A DNA stretch of 35,152 nucleotides. Origin: a bacterium (GTDB taxonomy: Bacteria; Chloroflexota; Dormibacteria; Aeolococcales; Aeolococcaceae). Of the stretch, positions 22,389 to 31,026 are shown piece after piece (the stretch's first letter is position 1; each line of letters starts with the position of its first letter). The notes under the pieces were generated by a model that was not told the DNA's origin, ran no database searches, and was given only the letters and a program-made list of their open reading frames with translations. A program made the translations under genes and the position numbers. The stretch spans positions 15,830 to 50,981 of the forward strand of contig JAJZLL010000060.1 of assembly GCA_021803465.1 (NCBI GenBank). The letters are read 5' to 3'.

Positions 22389-24182
22389 TCAGCTGCCAAA
22401 GGACATGCCCGCAATCCGCTGAAGCGTGAGCACCTGTTCACTCGCATACTCCTCGGTGTAGAACTCCCGCCGTGCCTCGAGAAGATCCCCCCGTGTCACG
22501 ACACCCTCCATCCGCCCATCACTGTCTGTGACGATGACCTCGGAGCCATGCCATGCAAGGAGATAATGCGCGACATCTCGAAGCAGCATGTTCTCTGGCA
22601 CTCGCTTTTCCGCATCCCGCGCCACCTCGGCGACAGTGCCGCTGTCCAGGTCCTGCTGCGCAGCAATGGCCACCACGTCCACCACGCCCACTGCATGGCC
22701 ATCCACATCCACGACAGGGAGCACTGTCCATGCTCTCCCAAGGGCACCTTCCCTCACCATTTCCCATGCATCACGAAGTGGCATGTCGAGCTGGCATGCT
22801 GGCACTGTGCGCATGACATCCTTCACCTGTGTCACATCGAACGGATCCACCGCGTACTCACGCATGACATGGAAACCACGTCGAGCCACTTTCTCCGTGA
22901 GGATGGAACGCTTCAGGATGAGTGCGCTCACAAGGTACGCGAGGAGGGATGCTGCGAGGAGCGGAAGCAGGCTACCGACATCGTGAGTGAGCTCAAATGC
23001 GAACACCACTGCCGTGAACGGGGACCGTGTCACACCACTCAGCGCTGCAGCCATGCCAATGAGTGCCCACATGCCAGGCGAACCCCCTGGAAGCGCATGC
23101 CCAACTATGCCACCAAGAGCTGCTCCCATGATGAGAAGCGGAGCGAGAATGCCACCGCTTGTGCCACTTCCAAGCCCCACTGACCAAATGACAAGCTTGA
23201 CAGCGATAAGGAGCAGGAGCGCTCCCACTCCAAGCTGTCCCAGCAGCTCCAGATGGATCGTGTCGTACCCCACACCAAGGGCACGGGAATCCAGCAGACC
23301 CCCAGCACCGATGACAAGTCCACCAATCATTGGCCACCACATCCAGTGCAGCCGGCCAGTGAGCTTCAGAAACAGGTCCTCCGACCGGTACACGGCCTGT
23401 GTCATCACCCAGGCTGCTCCACCACCGAGGATACCCATCACTGCTGCACCTAGCACAGTCACAGGTGCCACACTGTCATGCCCGAGAACGGGAAAGAGTG
23501 GCTGTGGAGCCATCATATGGTGGGCAGCAAGGATGAGCCGAAGCGTATCCGCAACTACAGCTGCCACACCGATGAGAAAGATCGATCGTGGCTTGAACTC
23601 GAATGCGAGAAGCTCAACTCCAAAAAGCGTTGCTGCCACTGGCGTTCCAAACACAGCACTCATTCCTGCAGCTGCACCAGCGACAAGAAGGCTTCGCCGC
23701 TCAATCCCTGTGAGACGGAACATCTGCCCAACGATGGACCCGACAGCACCGCCAGTGAGGATGATGGGGCCCTCAGCGCCAAATGGACCACCTGTTCCTA
23801 TGCTGATGGCGCTTGAGATGGGCTTCAGGATGGCGAGCCGTGGCTGGACACGGCTCCTGTTGAAGAGGATACGTTCCATCGCTTCTGGAATCCCATGACC
23901 CCGCACCTGTTCCGACCCATAACGGGCTATGAGTCCCACAAGGAGACCTCCCACCACGGGAATGGCAACTGCTGCTATGCCAAGATGGTTCCTGTCGGGA
24001 GACACGAGCGCTGTGCCTAGCCTGTGGTAATAGAGGATGTTCGTGCAGAGTCCAATGAGGTCGATGAGGACCAGGGCAACTGCAGTTGCGAGCACGCCAA
24101 TGCCGCATGCGAGTGGCACAAGCTTCATGATGCTGGGTTGTGTCGTGAAGTCACCAAGCTGCTGCGGCTCTCCACTGTCCAC
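22389..24182 (-). CDS. ClC-family chloride channel/transporter with two CBS domains, 597 aa
   Basis: An N-terminal ClC domain of about 430 residues carries the selectivity motifs: GHGIP (the GSGIP site, residue 95), GAEGP (135-139, with the gating Glu), and GTSGGILAP (GxFxP-like, about 341-348). Residues 450-575 are two CBS domains (VKDVMRTVPACQL and VAEVARDAEKRVPENMLL), which usually bind adenine nucleotides and regulate transport. In the helix that carries the internal proton glutamate of E. coli ClcA I read GVELLAFE, and by eye the aligned residue is Leu; this might be a channel rather than a Cl-/H+ antiporter. The start is a GTG at 24182 with GGAGG seven bases upstream; an upstream TTG (24200) has none. 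Confidence 0.9.
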   Translation of the reverse strand: MDSGEPQQLGDFTTQPSIMKLVPLACGIGVLATAVALVLIDLIGLCTNILYYHRLGTALVSPDRNHLGIAAVAIPVVGGLLVGLIARYGSEQVRGHGIPEAMERILFNRSRVQPRLAILKPISSAISIGTGGPFGAEGPIILTGGAVGSIVGQMFRLTGIERRSLLVAGAAAGMSAVFGTPVAATLFGVELLAFEFKPRSIFLIGVAAVVADTLRLILAAHHMMAPQPLFPVLGHDSVAPVTVLGAAVMGILGGGAAWVMTQAVYRSEDLFLKLTGRLHWMWWPMIGGLVIGAGGLLDSRALGVGYDTIHLELLGQLGVGALLLLIAVKLVIWSVGLGSGTSGGILAPLLIMGAALGGIVGHALPGGSPGMWALIGMAAALSGVTRSPFTAVVFAFELTHDVGSLLPLLAASLLAYLVSALILKRSILTEKVARRGFHVMREYAVDPFDVTQVKDVMRTVPACQLDMPLRDAWEMVREGALGRAWTVLPVVDVDGHAVGVVDVVAIAAQQDLDSGTVAEVARDAEKRVPENMLLRDVAHYLLAWHGSEVIVTDSDGRMEGVVTRGDLLEARREFYTEEYASEQVLTLQRIAGMSFGS

Positions 24183-24269
24183 TTCCAGTCCTCCGCTCAA
24201 TATCGTATTCCTCTAGTCTTTCGCTCATTCTCATTGTGACAGATCCCCAATATCAGGGAACGATACGCG

Positions 24270-24275
24270 TACAAT
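24270..24275 (+). promoter_or_regulatory. Possible -10 box (TACAAT) before the 24310 gene
   Basis: TACAAT overlaps the first ATG (24274) of this frame. If it is a -10 element, the transcript starts near 24282 and the ATG at 24310, which has GGGAG eight bases upstream, is the true start. No clear -35 is seen at the expected place. The region 24183-24273 is the divergent promoter region shared with clcA. Confidence 0.35.
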
Positions 24276-24309
24276 GGAGCCGTTGCACCACTCCACTGGG
24301 AGCCCCCTC

Positions 24310-24918
24310 ATGGCACATTCCCCTCCAATGCCCGTACCTGACGACAGGGAACGTGGCCTTGAACACACTGGTCCTGGAGAAGTTTCACTGAACGGCTCCC
24401 CCTATGCACCAGCAACTCTCGCATGGGATGGCTCAACCTTCACTGTCCATGATCCGCAGGGCATGCTTCTGTTCTCCGCACCCCGTGCCACCCTCATGCG
24501 CATCGAGCAGCATGGGACAACACTGCAGCTTGTCACCAGTGAAGGAACCCTCTCGCTCAGGTTCGGGACCACTGCCAGCAGACTTCGCCTTGCCGTTGAG
24601 CAGCACCCTGGCATTGAGGACTCGCTCGACATGGGGGCCTCTGGTATGTCAATGGACCTTGACGAGCACATCGAAAAACGTGACTACCAGGCGATCTCCT
24701 CATCGGAATACGGAGTCTGGTACGGCATTTTCGCACAGGTGCTCATCGATGACGGGAAGATGCAGCCCGTGAGGAACGACTTTGCGACCTATGGACTGCA
24801 ACGGTTCGGAGGGACCAGACCACTGTTTGGAGCGTCATTGAACACCACTGTGCTCATGATGCTCGGCGTTCTCCTCGTCATCCTCTATCTCCTCCTCTTC
24901 GTCCATATTCCGCTCTAG
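24310..24918 (+). CDS. C-terminally membrane-anchored protein of unknown function, 202 aa
   Basis: The first 30 residues are disordered and rich in Pro and charged residues. Residues 30-100 are a compact beta-rich segment (TLAWDGSTFTVHDPQGM, then TLMRIEQHGTTLQLVTSEGTLSLRF), in layout like a bacterial PH-type domain; this is a guess from strand pattern. A middle part (YQAISSSEYGVWYGIF) is followed by a final membrane segment close to the C-terminus (about residues 180-200, TVLMMLGVLLVILYLLL). The protein thus looks tail-anchored, with its bulk in the cytoplasm. The start at 24310 has a ribosome binding site, unlike the ATG at 24274. It is divergent from clcA and about 100 bases before the pruA gene, but any functional link is unknown. 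Confidence 0.65.
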   Translation: MAHSPPMPVPDDRERGLEHTGPGEVSLNGSPYAPATLAWDGSTFTVHDPQGMLLFSAPRATLMRIEQHGTTLQLVTSEGTLSLRFGTTASRLRLAVEQHPGIEDSLDMGASGMSMDLDEHIEKRDYQAISSSEYGVWYGIFAQVLIDDGKMQPVRNDFATYGLQRFGGTRPLFGASLNTTVLMMLGVLLVILYLLLFVHIPL

Positions 24919-25018
24919 CCCCGCTCCCACATGTTCACCGCTCAGGCTGGCAGTGGGCTCGCTGAAGTCCGTATCATCATGGGGTATCCACTCGTCCCAC
25001 AGGAGCGGTCGTGCCATC

Positions 25019-26647
25019 ATGATGAGTCCCCTTCCCATTCCTCCTCCCTACAACGAGCCGATACTGTCGTATGCGCCAGGGACTCCTGAGCGGAAGGCCA
25101 TGCGGACAGCACTTGACGATGTCTCAACGGAAACGCGTGACCTCCCCATGGTCATCGGCGGGGAACCGGTCCGCACAGAGGAACGCTTTGAAGTCCGCGC
25201 TCCTCACAGGCATTCCCTCCACCTTGGCACTGGATATGTCGCAACGCACAAGACTGTTGAGCAGGCAGTAGCTGCTGCCCTTGATGCACGCGAGGCATGG
25301 GCAGCACTTCCTCCTGAGGAGCGTGCTGCAATCTTTCTCCGTGCTGCTGACCTTCTTGCTGGCCCATGGCGGTACCGCATGAATGCATCAACCATGCTTG
25401 GCCAGAGCAAGAGCGTCTTCCAGGCGGAGATTGACTCCGCCTGCGAACTCATTGACATGTGGCGCTGGAATGTCTCCTTTGCCAATGAGCTGCTCCGTGA
25501 ACAGCCTTACTCACCTGTGGGTTCGTGGAACCGCACGGAACTCCGGCCGCTTGAAGGATTCGTCCTTGCCATCACGCCATTCAACTTCACCTCCATAGCA
25601 GGGAACCTGCCCACAGCCCCCGCAATCATGGGAAACACTGTTGTCTGGAAGCCTTCCCCCACCCAGCAGCTTTCCGCATCCCTCATCCTCGATCTTCTCA
25701 CTGCAGCTGGACTTCCTCCCGGAGTCATCAACATGGTGTCCGGGGATGGAGAGGCAATCTCCAAGGTCGCCCTCCCGCACCGGGACCTTGCAGGCATCCA
25801 TTTCACTGGATCCACAGGCACATTCCGCCATCTCTGGAAGAGTGTTGCACACCATCTCGACACGTACCGCACGTATCCGCGGCTTGTTGGCGAGACAGGG
25901 GGAAAGGACTTCATCCTCGCCCACCCCTCTGCGGATCCCAAGGCTCTCACCACAGCGCTCATCCGGGGAGCGTTCGAGTTCCAGGGACAGAAGTGCTCCT
26001 CAGCATCCCGAGCGTACATTCCCAAACCCCTCTGGAACCGCATCAAGAGCGAACTCATTGAGGAGACCATCTCCCTTCCGCTTGGAGATCCTGCCAACTT
26101 CACAACGCACATCGGCGCAGTCATTGACCAGCGTGCCTTCACCAGGATCACGACAGCGCTGTATGACGGGGTTGGCGATCCCCATCTCACTCTCCACACG
26201 GGAGGCACATGGGATGACTCGACTGGATGGTTCATCTTCCCGACCATCTTCGAGACGGACACGCCGAAGCATCCCCTCATGGAAACGGAGCTTTTTGGTC
26301 CAGTGCTCACGGTGTACACGTACGAGGAGTCCGCATGGGATGACATCCTCACGCTTGTCGACACAACCTCCCCGTATGGCCTCACTGGCGCCATCTTCGC
26401 AACGGACAGGGCTGCCATCGCCCAGGCCTCTGACCGGCTCCGCCATGCAGCTGGCAACTTCTACATCAATGACAAGCCCACAGGTGCCGTGATTGGCCAG
26501 CAGCCGTTTGGTGGTGCACGGGCAAGTGGCACGAACGACAAGGCTGGATCCCCATGGAACCTCATGCGGTGGGCAAGTCCCCGTTCCATCAAGGAAACGT
26601 TCGTTCCACCGACAGACTGGCGGTACCCCCACCTCAACTACGAGTGA
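25019..26647 (+). CDS. pruA: L-glutamate gamma-semialdehyde dehydrogenase (1-pyrroline-5-carboxylate dehydrogenase)
   Basis: A full-length aldehyde dehydrogenase of 542 residues that oxidises glutamate semialdehyde, the product of proline or ornithine breakdown, to glutamate with NAD. Visible are the cofactor loop ITPFNFTSIAGN (about 185-196), VGETGGKDF with the general base Glu292, and FQGQKCSSASRAY with catalytic Cys326. The FEFQGQKCSA form and the long N-terminus are typical of the P5C dehydrogenase group rather than of generic ALDHs. The start is an ATG-ATG pair at 25019/25022 with AGGAG 13 bases upstream; an in-frame ATG at 24953 lies in the previous intergenic space. No proline dehydrogenase gene is in the window, so the partner enzyme is elsewhere. 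Confidence 0.93.
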   Translation: MMSPLPIPPPYNEPILSYAPGTPERKAMRTALDDVSTETRDLPMVIGGEPVRTEERFEVRAPHRHSLHLGTGYVATHKTVEQAVAAALDAREAWAALPPEERAAIFLRAADLLAGPWRYRMNASTMLGQSKSVFQAEIDSACELIDMWRWNVSFANELLREQPYSPVGSWNRTELRPLEGFVLAITPFNFTSIAGNLPTAPAIMGNTVVWKPSPTQQLSASLILDLLTAAGLPPGVINMVSGDGEAISKVALPHRDLAGIHFTGSTGTFRHLWKSVAHHLDTYRTYPRLVGETGGKDFILAHPSADPKALTTALIRGAFEFQGQKCSSASRAYIPKPLWNRIKSELIEETISLPLGDPANFTTHIGAVIDQRAFTRITTALYDGVGDPHLTLHTGGTWDDSTGWFIFPTIFETDTPKHPLMETELFGPVLTVYTYEESAWDDILTLVDTTSPYGLTGAIFATDRAAIAQASDRLRHAAGNFYINDKPTGAVIGQQPFGGARASGTNDKAGSPWNLMRWASPRSIKETFVPPTDWRYPHLNYE

Positions 26648-26691
26648 GTTGGTCAAGAGGACTCCGCACGCATTCTGCTGCCTGATGGAGA

Positions 26692-26877
26692 CTATCCTGT
26701 CGTGGGATGCGTTGGCGTGATGCCTCCAGGAGCGAGGATGTCAAATCCATCCGGTGTGTTGAGAAGTCCTGGCGCAGTTCCTGCAACTCCTGTCGTGCCA
26801 TACTGCCATACGAGCGCTCCCGTTGTGGGATCAATGGCAACAGTCCTGTCGTTGTCGTCATCGTTCGCAATGATGAC
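26692..26877 (-). pseudogene. In-frame continuation of the Kelch/NHL lipoprotein gene beyond a TGA stop
   Basis: Directly after the TGA at 26878-26880 the same frame continues for 61 codons to a TAG at 26692-26694. It reads as a further repeat of the same protein: VIIANDDDNDRTVAIDPTTG, then ALVWQYGTTGVAGTAPGLLN and TPDGFDILAPGG. The pattern DDDNDR-x3-ID...WQYG is the same as in the preceding repeats of the intact part (NNRILVIND...WTYP, NCRILIINP). This is therefore coding sequence that has been cut off by a premature stop, either a nonsense mutation, a sequencing error, or a read-through site. A GGA-to-TGA change would give a natural PSG turn. Confidence 0.75.
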
Positions 26878-28704
26878 TCAGCTTGGAGCCATCTCCGCAA
26901 GCGACGGATAGCGGAGCCTTCCTGGTCCCGATGAAGGATCATACCGCCAGAGAACTGTCCCCTGCTGGTTGAACTCGACTATGCCACCCACTGAAGAATA
27001 GTCAGCGACAAGATACGTGGACGGGGTGAGCTGCTGGGGATCCGAGGGAAAGCCAACAGCAACATGCGTTGTCCACACAAGCTTGCCAGTGGGTGTGTAT
27101 TCCGATATCCACGAGCCATCAATCTCCGAGATGAGGATGTTGCCATTGGCAAGTGGGGTGTCCCCGTTTGGAGAACCAAGGGAATACGGCGGGTTGTGCC
27201 TGCACACTCCAGTCTCACCAATCTGGTGCGCAATCGTGCCATTCGGATTGATGATGAGAATTCTGCAGTTGTCAATGTCCGCAACCATGACCTGCCCTGT
27301 CTTGAGAAGAAATGCATCATCCGGCTGATGAAGATAGCCTGGACGTCCACTCGCCACAAGCGCATGACCGTATGTCCACAGCACCTTCTTGCCAGGGTAG
27401 CTGATGATGGCAATCGTGTTGTTTTCCTCCTGGTTGGAGATGAGGGCAGTTCCATGGCGTGCAAAAAACACATCATCAGGGAAGAAGAAGCCCCGTGGAC
27501 CAGGAGGAACCTGTGCCCCAGGCGACGGATATGTCCAGGTAATCTGCTTCGCATCATTGATGACAAGAATGCGGTTGTTGCCCCGGTCCGCAATTGCCAT
27601 CGAGTCGCCCGCAATGGGAGAACCTGCCGAGACGGTTCCTGCTGTGCCGAACTTGCTGTTCTGCTTCATCATCTGCACGTCCGCAGTCTGCCTGCTGCCC
27701 ACTTCGCCACCCACAATCCATGCTGTTGATCCCACAACAATGGAAGGTGCATATGCGACTGGCTGCATAAGCTGACCCGCATGGAGGAAGGCGCCAGTTC
27801 CCGGATCAAACGCCCAGATCGTCCCATTTGTCCCTGAGGCACCAGCGCCGCCAGCAACGTACACCTGTGAACCGAGAACTGCTGCAGACATGCCAACGAG
27901 CGCCTCAGGCAGATGTGACACGACTGTGACTGTGCCATGCGCAGTGTTGAAGGCCTGGACAGCCGTGGTCGGCTGCCAGGATCCACTTCCCGTTTCCTCC
28001 TCTCCTCCGAAGATGTAGATGGTGGAGCCCACAGCTGCTGCTGCTGCGTACCTGACAGGAACTGCAAGTTTCGCTGCAGTGGTGAAGGTGGTGCCTGTTG
28101 TGGTTGAAAGGATGTCTGGAAGCGCATGCGTGCCGTCATATCCGCCAATCACATACGCAGTGTTTCCCACAGTGACTGCAGTGCTGTCCGCTCGGGGTGT
28201 GGGGAGTGTCCCTGCAGCAGCACTGCCCGATAGCCCTGTCTCCTCAACAGACTGGGACACGGCTGATGCCCCCCCTCCGAAGAGAAATGTGCCACTTCCC
28301 AGTGTTGCGCTCCCAGCATCATGGGTTGCCACAGGAAGGTCCCCCACATGCTGGAGTGCTCCATTCTGGAGATTGAGGCTGAAGACTCCCGAGGCAGTGC
28401 CACTGCCATTGAGACCACCTGCTATGAGGATCTGCTGCGCAGTGGTTCCCGGTGCAAGCGCTTCCCTGCTGATGGGTGCCCGCAGGGTCCATGGAAGGGT
28501 TCCCGATTCAATAGCAGGAATGACTGGTGCTGGAGCATTTGGTTTCGCCTTGGGAGTCAGGGATGGCCTCCCTGCTGCATGATGCACTTCAGCTACAGTT
28601 TTCGCGCTCCCACAGGAGACAACGCACAGCACAGCTGCTGCGGAGAGCCATGAGAGTGTCCGTCGCTTCCACCCCGACCGTTTGTTCGGAGCGGCGGACC
28701 TCAT
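26878..28704 (-). CDS. Putative lipoprotein with Kelch repeats and NHL/PQQ-like propeller, 608 aa up to an in-frame TGA
   Basis: A basic N-terminus, a hydrophobic helix and the lipobox-like VVSC (Cys31) indicate a secreted lipoprotein. After a Pro/Ala linker, residues 60-345 hold about five Kelch repeats, seen as GG doublets with the -x-YVIGG- / -IYIFGG- pattern. Residues 365-608 are a second propeller of NHL/PQQ-like repeats, each with D(R/N)-x-NNR-ILVIND or DIDNCRILIIN and WTYG motifs. The order suggests a two-propeller scaffold outside the membrane. The stop comes in the middle of a repeat and the frame goes on for 61 more codons (see 26692-26877), so the product lacks its last blade or the gene is decaying. 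Its ATG overlaps the bkdB stop by four bases, so it is translated in the bkd operon. Confidence 0.8.
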   Translation of the reverse strand: MRSAAPNKRSGWKRRTLSWLSAAAVLCVVSCGSAKTVAEVHHAAGRPSLTPKAKPNAPAPVIPAIESGTLPWTLRAPISREALAPGTTAQQILIAGGLNGSGTASGVFSLNLQNGALQHVGDLPVATHDAGSATLGSGTFLFGGGASAVSQSVEETGLSGSAAAGTLPTPRADSTAVTVGNTAYVIGGYDGTHALPDILSTTTGTTFTTAAKLAVPVRYAAAAAVGSTIYIFGGEEETGSGSWQPTTAVQAFNTAHGTVTVVSHLPEALVGMSAAVLGSQVYVAGGAGASGTNGTIWAFDPGTGAFLHAGQLMQPVAYAPSIVVGSTAWIVGGEVGSRQTADVQMMKQNSKFGTAGTVSAGSPIAGDSMAIADRGNNRILVINDAKQITWTYPSPGAQVPPGPRGFFFPDDVFFARHGTALISNQEENNTIAIISYPGKKVLWTYGHALVASGRPGYLHQPDDAFLLKTGQVMVADIDNCRILIINPNGTIAHQIGETGVCRHNPPYSLGSPNGDTPLANGNILISEIDGSWISEYTPTGKLVWTTHVAVGFPSDPQQLTPSTYLVADYSSVGGIVEFNQQGTVLWRYDPSSGPGRLRYPSLAEMAPS

Positions 28705-30032
28705 TGCAGTTCCGCGTCAGAGAAGGATTCGAGGTGGGCTTTCACACTCCCTAGGAACCGTGCAGCCTGGAGTCCATCGTTGAGCCTGTGGTCAAACGAG
28801 ATGCAGAGGTTCATCATTGGCCGGATGGCCATGGCGTCCCCCTCCACGACCACCCGCTTCACGATGCGGTCCATGGCAAGTATCGCTGCCTGTGGCTGGT
28901 TGATGATCGGGGCAGCGAGCACTGTGCCAAGCGCTCCCGTGTTGTTGAGCGTGAATGTGCCACCCTGGATCTCATCGATCTTCAGCTTGTTGGACCGTGC
29001 ACGGTCCGCAATGTCCGCCATGGTGGTCGCAAGTCCCGCAATGGAGAGCCTGTCCGCATCGCGCAGCACGGGAACAATGAGATTGTCCTCGAGAGCAACA
29101 GCAATGCCGAGATGGAGATTCCTGTGCTCGACAATGCCATCATCCGACCAGGAGGCGTTCATTGTGGGAAATTCCCGGAGTCCTGCAAGCGTTGCCTTCG
29201 CGACAAATGGCAGGAACGTGAGGTCAACGCCATACCGCTCCTTGAAGCTCCGCTTGTTGCGCTCGCGGAGGTTCCAGACAGTCTGCATGTTCACTTCCAT
29301 CATGAACCACGCATGGGGAGAGACAGCCCAGCTTCTGCTCATGTGGTCCGCAATCGCCCTTCTGACGTTCGTGAGTGGGACAAGGACATCGCCCTCGCCT
29401 GCAGTAATGTGCTGGGGCGCTGGTGTAGCAGGTGCGGGAGCAGGAGCAGGTGCTGCTGGAGCCTGGGTCAGGACGGATGGTGCAGCAGGCGCTGCAGTTC
29501 CACCACGCTCACGGTCAATGAAGTCCAGCACATCCTTCTTCGTGACCCGTCCCCCAAAACCTGAGCCCTGGACACGTGTGAGGTCCACATTGTGCTCGCG
29601 TGCAAGCATGCGCACGACTGGAGTGAGGTGCATGCCCTCGGGAATCACAGCATGTGTGCCATTGCCATTCGAAGCTGCTGCTGGAACAGAAGTCCCCTGG
29701 AGACCTGGTGCCTGTGCAGCTGCTGCTACGGGCACTTCCGCTGCCTTCGCTGGCTCTGGAGCCGCAGCTGCTGGTGCAGGTGCTTCTCCAGCAGCTGCGC
29801 CCTCGATGACGCAGAGCTGTTCGCCCACTGCAACGACGGATCCTTCCTTGACGAGATGTTCGCCCATTGTCCCTTCAGCCGGTGACGGAATCTCAGCATT
29901 CACCTTGTCCGTCACGACTTCCGCAATGGATTCAAAGCGTGCGACAGGTTCTCCTGGCTGCTTCAGCCACTTCGCAAGCGTTCCTTCTGTGACACTTTCC
30001 CCCAACTGGGGCATTGCTACGGTAGTTGCCAT
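28701..30032 (-). CDS. bkdB: Branched-chain 2-oxoacid dehydrogenase E2 (dihydrolipoyl acyltransferase)
   Basis: One lipoyl domain at the N-terminus (residues 1-78, lipoylated Lys43 in TDKVNAE) is followed by an Ala/Pro linker. A peripheral-subunit-binding domain follows (about 135-172, TPVVRMLAREHNVDLTRV) with a second Ala/Pro linker. The catalytic acyltransferase domain spans about 215-443, with FDHRLNDG (His415, Asp419). It forms the core of the complex and takes the acyl group from E1 to coenzyme A. The 443-residue length with a single lipoyl domain matches bacillary BkdB. The gene begins one base after the bkdAB stop and precedes the Kelch/NHL gene with a four-base overlap. LipA and LipB, which supply its cofactor, are encoded 6-8 kb away on the same strand. 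Confidence 0.94.
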   Translation of the reverse strand: MATTVAMPQLGESVTEGTLAKWLKQPGEPVARFESIAEVVTDKVNAEIPSPAEGTMGEHLVKEGSVVAVGEQLCVIEGAAAGEAPAPAAAAPEPAKAAEVPVAAAAQAPGLQGTSVPAAASNGNGTHAVIPEGMHLTPVVRMLAREHNVDLTRVQGSGFGGRVTKKDVLDFIDRERGGTAAPAAPSVLTQAPAAPAPAPAPATPAPQHITAGEGDVLVPLTNVRRAIADHMSRSWAVSPHAWFMMEVNMQTVWNLRERNKRSFKERYGVDLTFLPFVAKATLAGLREFPTMNASWSDDGIVEHRNLHLGIAVALEDNLIVPVLRDADRLSIAGLATTMADIADRARSNKLKIDEIQGGTFTLNNTGALGTVLAAPIINQPQAAILAMDRIVKRVVVEGDAMAIRPMMNLCISFDHRLNDGLQAARFLGSVKAHLESFSDAELQ

Positions 30033-30033
30033 A

Positions 30034-31026
30034 TCAGTACGCCACCAACTCCTCTATTGCTGTCCGGATCTTCTCAGGTGTCACGAGATAAAAGTGCTCA
30101 AGTGGAGGCGAGAAGGGCATGGCCGGGATCTCCGGACCTCCAAGACGCTTCACAGGAGCATCAAGATATTCAAAGCACGACTCGCTGATGATTGCGGACA
30201 CCTCTGACGAGATGCTCACTGCGAGGTTCGCTTCCTGCACGATGAGAACCTTTCCTGTCTTGCGTGCTGAGGCGACAATGGTGTCCCTGTCGAGAGGACG
30301 GAGCGAGCGGAGATCGACAATCTCGATCGACACACTCCTCTCCTGCTGCACTGCTGCTGCCACTTCCTGGCACTGGGAGACCATGATGCCGTACGTGAAG
30401 ATCGTGAGATCCCGTCCCTCCTGCACGACATTGGCTGTCGAGATCGGCACTGTGTAGCTCTCGTCAGGAACATCTCCCTTGAGCGACCGATAGCCCTTCT
30501 TGTGCTCGAAGAAGAGCACCGGGTCGGGATCCCGAAGTGCGGAGATGAGCATGCCCTTCGCATCGTACGGATTGCTCGGAACGACTACCTTGAGGCCTGG
30601 AACACTGCAGAACATCGCCTCGAAGGACTGCGAATGGTAGAGTGCGCCATGCACTCCGCCACCAAACGGTGCACGGATGACAAGCGGCACTCCCCAGTCA
30701 TTGTTGCTCCTGTACCGCATCTTCGCAGCCTCGCTGATGATCTGGTCCACTGCGGGAAGGATGAAGTCCTGGAACTGGATCTCCGCAATTGGACGGAGCC
30801 CGTAGAGTGCTGCACCGATGCAGACGCCCACAATGCATGACTCCGCAAGAGGGCTGTCCATCACGCGGTCATCACCAAACTGCGCATGGAGACCCTCAGT
30901 GGCTCCAAAAACGCCTCCCTTCGCGCCCACATCCTCTCCAAGGATAAAGACTCGGTCATCGTTCTCCATCTCCTGGCGCATGCCCTCGCGAATCGCTTCG
31001 ACAAGTGTCTTCACTGCCATCGTCAT
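30034..31026 (-). CDS. bkdAB: Branched-chain 2-oxoacid dehydrogenase E1 beta subunit
   Basis: This is the beta subunit of the thiamine-diphosphate-dependent E1. Recognisable family blocks are EDVGAKGGVFGAT (about residue 31), DSPLAESCIVGVCIGAAL, QFQDFILPAVDQIISEAAKMRYRSNNDW, APFGGGVHGALYHSQS, and EHKKGYR in the middle. From memory the series is closest to Bacillus BkdAB, much more than to PDH E1 beta, which supports a branched-chain rather than a pyruvate complex. The length of 330 residues is normal. GGAGGAGG lies directly before the start; a second ATG two codons later (31020) is at a better distance. The start overlaps the bkdAA stop by four bases. Confidence 0.95.
   Translation of the reverse strand: MTMAVKTLVEAIREGMRQEMENDDRVFILGEDVGAKGGVFGATEGLHAQFGDDRVMDSPLAESCIVGVCIGAALYGLRPIAEIQFQDFILPAVDQIISEAAKMRYRSNNDWGVPLVIRAPFGGGVHGALYHSQSFEAMFCSVPGLKVVVPSNPYDAKGMLISALRDPDPVLFFEHKKGYRSLKGDVPDESYTVPISTANVVQEGRDLTIFTYGIMVSQCQEVAAAVQQERSVSIEIVDLRSLRPLDRDTIVASARKTGKVLIVQEANLAVSISSEVSAIISESCFEYLDAPVKRLGGPEIPAMPFSPPLEHFYLVTPEKIRTAIEELVAY

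Noticed and set aside
26878-26880. The in-frame TGA of the Kelch/NHL gene as selenocysteine or a recoded sense codon
   Set aside because: No SECIS-like hairpin was seen after it and the protein is not a redox enzyme. Many genes here end with TGA, so reassignment is not credible.
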